NCBI GenBank assembly: GCA_051010055.1 | Contig: JBPCVY010000091.1 | Location: 1-17,646, forward strand | Reading direction: 5' to 3' | Source of the DNA: CAJQND01 sp051010055 | GTDB lineage: Bacteria; Pseudomonadota; Alphaproteobacteria; Rhizobiales; CAJQND01 | DNA length: 17,646 bases | In this document: piece by piece, positions 15,156 to 17,646 of the stretch | How the letters are laid out: every line of letters begins with the position of its first letter | How positions within the stretch are numbered: the stretch's first letter is position 1 | The notes under the pieces: model-generated | Database searches by the model: none | What the model saw: the letters and a program-made list of their open reading frames with translations, nothing else | Told to the model about the DNA's origin: nothing | Position numbers and translations under genes: made by a program

Positions 15156-15449
15156 ATGTGGCCAAAATCATTCATTCATTTCATGATCCGCGTGCTTGAT
15201 GAAGCCCGGTCGGTTGAATTTTATCACAAAGCGTTCGGCCTGAACGTTTGTGACAGGTTCGATTTTGACAGTTTCACGCTCATATATCTGCGCAACCGGA
15301 AAAACGATCTGGAACTGGAACTCACCGTCAACAAGGGCCGGGACAAGCCGTATGAGCACGGCAACGGCTGCGGGCATATGGCAGTGGCGGTGGACGATGT
15401 GAATGCAGAGCGTGCCCGCTTTGAAAAGGCAGGGCCAGGCCGTTTATGA
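15156..15449 (+). pseudogene. gloA: Truncated glyoxalase I (lactoylglutathione lyase), 3' third deleted
   Basis: The frame encodes the glyoxalase I N-terminal two thirds: IHFMIRVLDEARSVEFYHKAFGL, then FDSFTLIYLRN, LELELTVNKG, GNGCGHMAVAVDDV and ARFEKAG. Metal-ligand candidates are His8 (IHFM), Glu in ELELT and His in CGHMAV. The fourth ligand, in the missing VEDPDGYKIE part, is gone. After codon EKAG (to about 15434) the sequence changes to a GMC oxidoreductase in another frame, and this frame stops 4 codons later. The 5' end is also altered: an attc tandem duplication (15170-15177) shifts the expected MHVAKIIHFM start out of frame. ATG 15156, 5 bases after AAGGGGGG, can still start a 97-residue product. 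The enzyme would normally isomerise the methylglyoxal-glutathione hemithioacetal; this copy is very probably inactive. Confidence 0.85.
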
Positions 15450-15708
15450 CGCGGTTGGCGCAACGCGGACTTTCCCAACCCCGCCATATCCTTCAACCCA
15501 CAATCTCGGCACCAACAGAATGTCGGAAAAGCCAGCTGACGGCGTTGTGAATAAATGGGGGCAAATCCATGATATATCGAATTTTTTCGTGTCAGATTGG
15601 TCGCAATTCACAACCGGTGCGGCGGAAAATCCGACATTGACAATAGTGGCGCTTGCCATCCGCCAGGCCGATCATATTGCAGGCGAAATGGCGAAGGGGA
15701 GTTTGTAG
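15436..15708 (+). pseudogene. GMC-family oxidoreductase, C-terminal remnant
   Basis: About 90 codons match the GMC oxidoreductase C-terminal domain: YPSTHNLGTNRM, VVNKWGQIHDI, FFVSD, then QFTTGAAENPTLTIVALAI and RQADHIAGEM before the stop. The family's catalytic His (STHNLGT) and Asn (AENPTLT) are retained, but the usual Gly in FVSDGSQF is Trp here (tgg), a change consistent with decay. The FAD-binding N-terminal domain, roughly 400 or more residues, is absent. The segment has no start or ribosome binding site of its own and is joined to the glyoxalase fragment at about 15432-15438. The original substrate, such as choline or another alcohol, cannot be inferred from this piece. Confidence 0.85.
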
Positions 15709-15740
15709 AAATTGAGCTTCAGGAAGGGCGCGGCCACAGA

Positions 15741-17039
15741 TTATCTACTCTTAAGACCGCGTCCTTTTTCGATGGCCTTTGAGCCGAATTTCTTGCGCAG
15801 TTCATCCATGGCCCGTTCCGCGGTAGCCCGCTGGCTTGCTGCCGGGTCGAGCAAATCGGGCGGATCGGCCCGCTCCTCCGGGCATAGCTGCGAAATCCCA
15901 ACGCCGATGAGCCTGAACAGTGTTCCAGTGGCTTCCCGCTCCAGCAAAGGCCGGGCAGTTCGGTAGATAACATCTGCCAACTGGGTTGGCTCAGACAGCT
16001 TTCGGTTGCGTGTTCTGATCCTGAAACGGGCTGTTTTCAGCTTCAGAACGACCGTTTCTCCGGCAACGCCTGATGCCTTGGCGCGGCGGGAAACCTTCTC
16101 GCTCAAGCGCCAGAGGTGGCGGGAAAGCTCATCCAAATCAGCAATATCGTTGTTGAACGTCGTTTCAGCTGAAATGCTCTTGGCCTCGCCGCGCGGGTTG
16201 ATGGTGCGCGTATCTTCACCCCGTGAGAGGTGATAAAGACGGCTTCCCATGTTGCCATAGCGCTTCATCAGATGCGCCTTGTCGAGCCTTTGAAGATCGC
16301 TCACAGTTCGAATACCGTCGCGGTTCAAAGAGGCTTTGAGGGCCTTGCCCACCCCCCAGATGATTGAAACCGGCTGATCAGCCAGAAACGATAGGGTTTC
16401 CGCTTGCCCAATAACCGAAAATCCGCGTGGTTTCTCAAGATCAGAGGCGACTTTGGCCAGAAACTTATTGTGGGACAGGCCAATCGATACGGTGATTTCT
16501 ATTTCCTCTTCAATGCGTTTGGCGAGTTTTGCCAGGGTGAGCGCCGGTATGGCGCCGTGCAAGCGCTCTGTGCCAGTAAGGTCCATAAAGGCCTCATCAA
16601 TGGATATGGGCTCAACTTGCGGGGTGAGATCGCGCATCAGTGCGCGCACTTCGCGGCCCACCTGGGAATACTTTTCCATATTCGGTCTAATCACCACCGC
16701 GTCAGGGCAGGCTTTCAGGGCCTTGAACATGGGCATTGCCGAACCCACGCCATTTATGCGGGCAACATAACAAGCCGTTGAGACAACACCGCGCTTGCCG
16801 CCGCCAATAATGACCGGCTTGTCGCGCAAATCCGGATTGTCGCGCTTTTCAACCGCTGCATAGAAGGCATCGCAGTCCATATGGGCTATGGAGAGTTGCG
16901 CCAGCTCATCATGGCGCACAATCCTGCGCCCTTTGCACGATGCGCACCAGCCCTGGCCTTGTGGCGCAGGCTCAAAGCAATCCCTGCAAAAGGCGGTCAA
17001 ATTGCCGTTGCCGCCACGATTTTCCGTGTCATTGGTCAT
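15741..17039 (-). CDS. dinB: DNA polymerase IV (Y-family, DinB) with N-terminal Cys4 motif
   Basis: This is a translesion DNA polymerase. The 432-residue protein is longer than E. coli DinB (351) because of an N-terminal extension with FCRDC and WCASC (Cys18, Cys21, Cys32, Cys35), a zinc-ribbon-like CX2C-X10-CX2C. The palm follows with IAHMDCDAFYAAVEK (metal Asp55), GGGKRGVVSTACY, and SIDEAFMDL (Asp148, Glu149). Further motifs are VSIGLSHNKFLAKVASDLEKP, IWGVGKAL in the thumb helix-hairpin-helix, and the little finger with SISAETTF. A canonical beta-clamp motif at the C terminus is not obvious. Start ATG 17039 yields MTNDTENRGG; the open frame to 17081 overlaps the kinase gene deeply and is rejected. 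The start overlaps the upstream kinase stop by 11 bases, implying coupled translation. No LexA-type box was recognised by eye. Confidence 0.96.
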   Translation of the reverse strand: MTNDTENRGGNGNLTAFCRDCFEPAPQGQGWCASCKGRRIVRHDELAQLSIAHMDCDAFYAAVEKRDNPDLRDKPVIIGGGKRGVVSTACYVARINGVGSAMPMFKALKACPDAVVIRPNMEKYSQVGREVRALMRDLTPQVEPISIDEAFMDLTGTERLHGAIPALTLAKLAKRIEEEIEITVSIGLSHNKFLAKVASDLEKPRGFSVIGQAETLSFLADQPVSIIWGVGKALKASLNRDGIRTVSDLQRLDKAHLMKRYGNMGSRLYHLSRGEDTRTINPRGEAKSISAETTFNNDIADLDELSRHLWRLSEKVSRRAKASGVAGETVVLKLKTARFRIRTRNRKLSEPTQLADVIYRTARPLLEREATGTLFRLIGVGISQLCPEERADPPDLLDPAASQRATAERAMDELRKKFGSKAIEKGRGLKSR

Positions 17040-17646
17040 TCCACAGCCAGGCCGCGCCGCGCACCCCGGAAGCATCACCATGCTTGGGCGGCAGCACTTT
17101 CGTTGTATAACTATCGCTGAATACGTTTGGGCGCATCAATTCGGGAAGGCGCTCATAAAGATGCTCAAGCTTTGAAAGCCCGCCACCGAGCACGATGACC
17201 TCCGGATCGAGTATATTGACCACACAGGCCAGCCCTTTGGCGAGGCGCTGTGTGTGGCGCTCCAGGGTGGCCCTGGCGCTGGCATCGCCATTTTGCGCCG
17301 CTACGACGATTTCTTCGCCGTTGGCGGCCTTTCCAGTAACGTGTTCATGGTCGCGGGCAAGGCCGGAACCGGACAGCCAGACCTCCTGACAGCCATGGCG
17401 CCCGCACCAGCACAGCGGCGCCGGGTACTCGCTGTCATCTGGCCACGGCAGGGGATTGTGGCCCCATTCCCCGCCAATGGCATTGGCGCCAGTGAGTATC
17501 TTGCCGCGCTCCACTATTCCACCGCCACACCCGGTGCCGATGATGACGCCAAAAACGCTTCCATGGCCGGCCCCTGCGCCATCCACCGCTTCTGAGAGTG
17601 CAAAGCAATTGGCATCGTTTTCGAACTTCAACTCCCTGCCAGCACG
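17029..17646 (-). CDS. ROK-family sugar kinase, probably fructokinase-like (N-terminal part outside window)
   Basis: The frame is open at the right edge, so about the first third, including the N-terminal ATP-binding DxGxT, is missing. What is present is ENDANCFALSEA, VFGVIIGTGCGGGIV, and the ROK signature GANAIGGEWGHNPLPW with the zinc-binding His-Cys cluster (GHNPLPWP followed by LCWCGRHGCQEVWLSGSG). A C-terminal VNILDPEVIVLGGGLSKLEHLY completes it. The GHNPLPWP and CWCGRHGCQE pattern resembles E. coli Mak (manno(fructo)kinase), so phosphorylation of fructose or a related hexose is the best guess, though N-acetylglucosamine kinases share it. No helix-turn-helix part can be assessed. dinB starts within its last codons (overlap 17029-17039). 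Confidence 0.9.
   Translation of the reverse strand, partial: RAGRELKFENDANCFALSEAVDGAGAGHGSVFGVIIGTGCGGGIVERGKILTGANAIGGEWGHNPLPWPDDSEYPAPLCWCGRHGCQEVWLSGSGLARDHEHVTGKAANGEEIVVAAQNGDASARATLERHTQRLAKGLACVVNILDPEVIVLGGGLSKLEHLYERLPELMRPNVFSDSYTTKVLPPKHGDASGVRGAAWLWNDQ

Noticed and set aside
15403..15435. Start of the GMC fragment at ATG 15403
   Set aside because: The first 11 codons lie over the glyoxalase sequence in another frame; homology to GMC starts only at about 15436.
15712..15740. Terminator between the GMC remnant and dinB
   Set aside because: Only a loose, bulged GC-rich pairing without a T-run on either strand.
17040..17081. Upstream start for dinB
   Set aside because: The added residues (MVMLPGCAARPGCG) are a frame shadow of the kinase C terminus; orthologues begin close to the Cys4 motif.

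Overview
This window is chromosomal DNA from an alphaproteobacterium, most likely of the order Hyphomicrobiales (Rhizobiales). Three things point there: the gene order rpsB-tsf-pyrH-frr-uppS-cdsA-dxr-rseP-bamA-fabZ; the Ala/Glu-rich, helix-hairpin-helix C-terminal extension on ribosomal protein S2; and an EipB-type periplasmic protein, an RHH_4-type regulator and a DinB with an N-terminal Cys4 motif, all typical of that group. No species can be named from this sequence alone.

Positions 1-10081 (plus strand) are a housekeeping block. It holds translation factors (S2, EF-Ts, RRF), UMP kinase, isoprenoid and undecaprenyl synthesis (DXR, UppS), phospholipid precursor synthesis (CdsA), and envelope maintenance (RseP, BamA, FabZ). 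A strong intrinsic terminator after tsf splits rpsB-tsf from the pyrH-onward cluster. In many relatives lpxD lies between bamA and fabZ, and lpxA-lpxI-lpxB lie between fabZ and gltA. Here both places hold only about 50 bases, so four lipid A genes are missing from their usual site while fabZ and both flanks remain. This is the most interesting feature of the window.

Positions 10125-13613 (minus strand) carry citrate synthase (gltA), a LysE/RhtB-type exporter, a glycerophosphodiester phosphodiesterase and a RidA-family protein. The last two are almost contiguous (ridA, then GDPD). gltA is convergent with fabZ.

Positions 13614-15740 (plus strand) hold eipB, divergent from ridA across a short region with a 6-2-6 palindrome; a small ribbon-helix-helix protein; and a deletion scar. 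At the scar the first two thirds of a glyoxalase I gene are joined out of frame to the last ~90 codons of a GMC oxidoreductase. The glyoxalase start region also carries a 4-base tandem duplication.

Positions 15741-17646 (minus strand) hold a ROK-family sugar kinase, cut off by the right edge, overlapping the downstream dinB (DNA polymerase IV) by 11 bases.

The longest stretch without a gene is about 250 bases (11424-11672, upstream of gltA); it holds two inverted repeats. No tRNA, rRNA, insertion sequence, CRISPR array or defence-type cluster was recognised.
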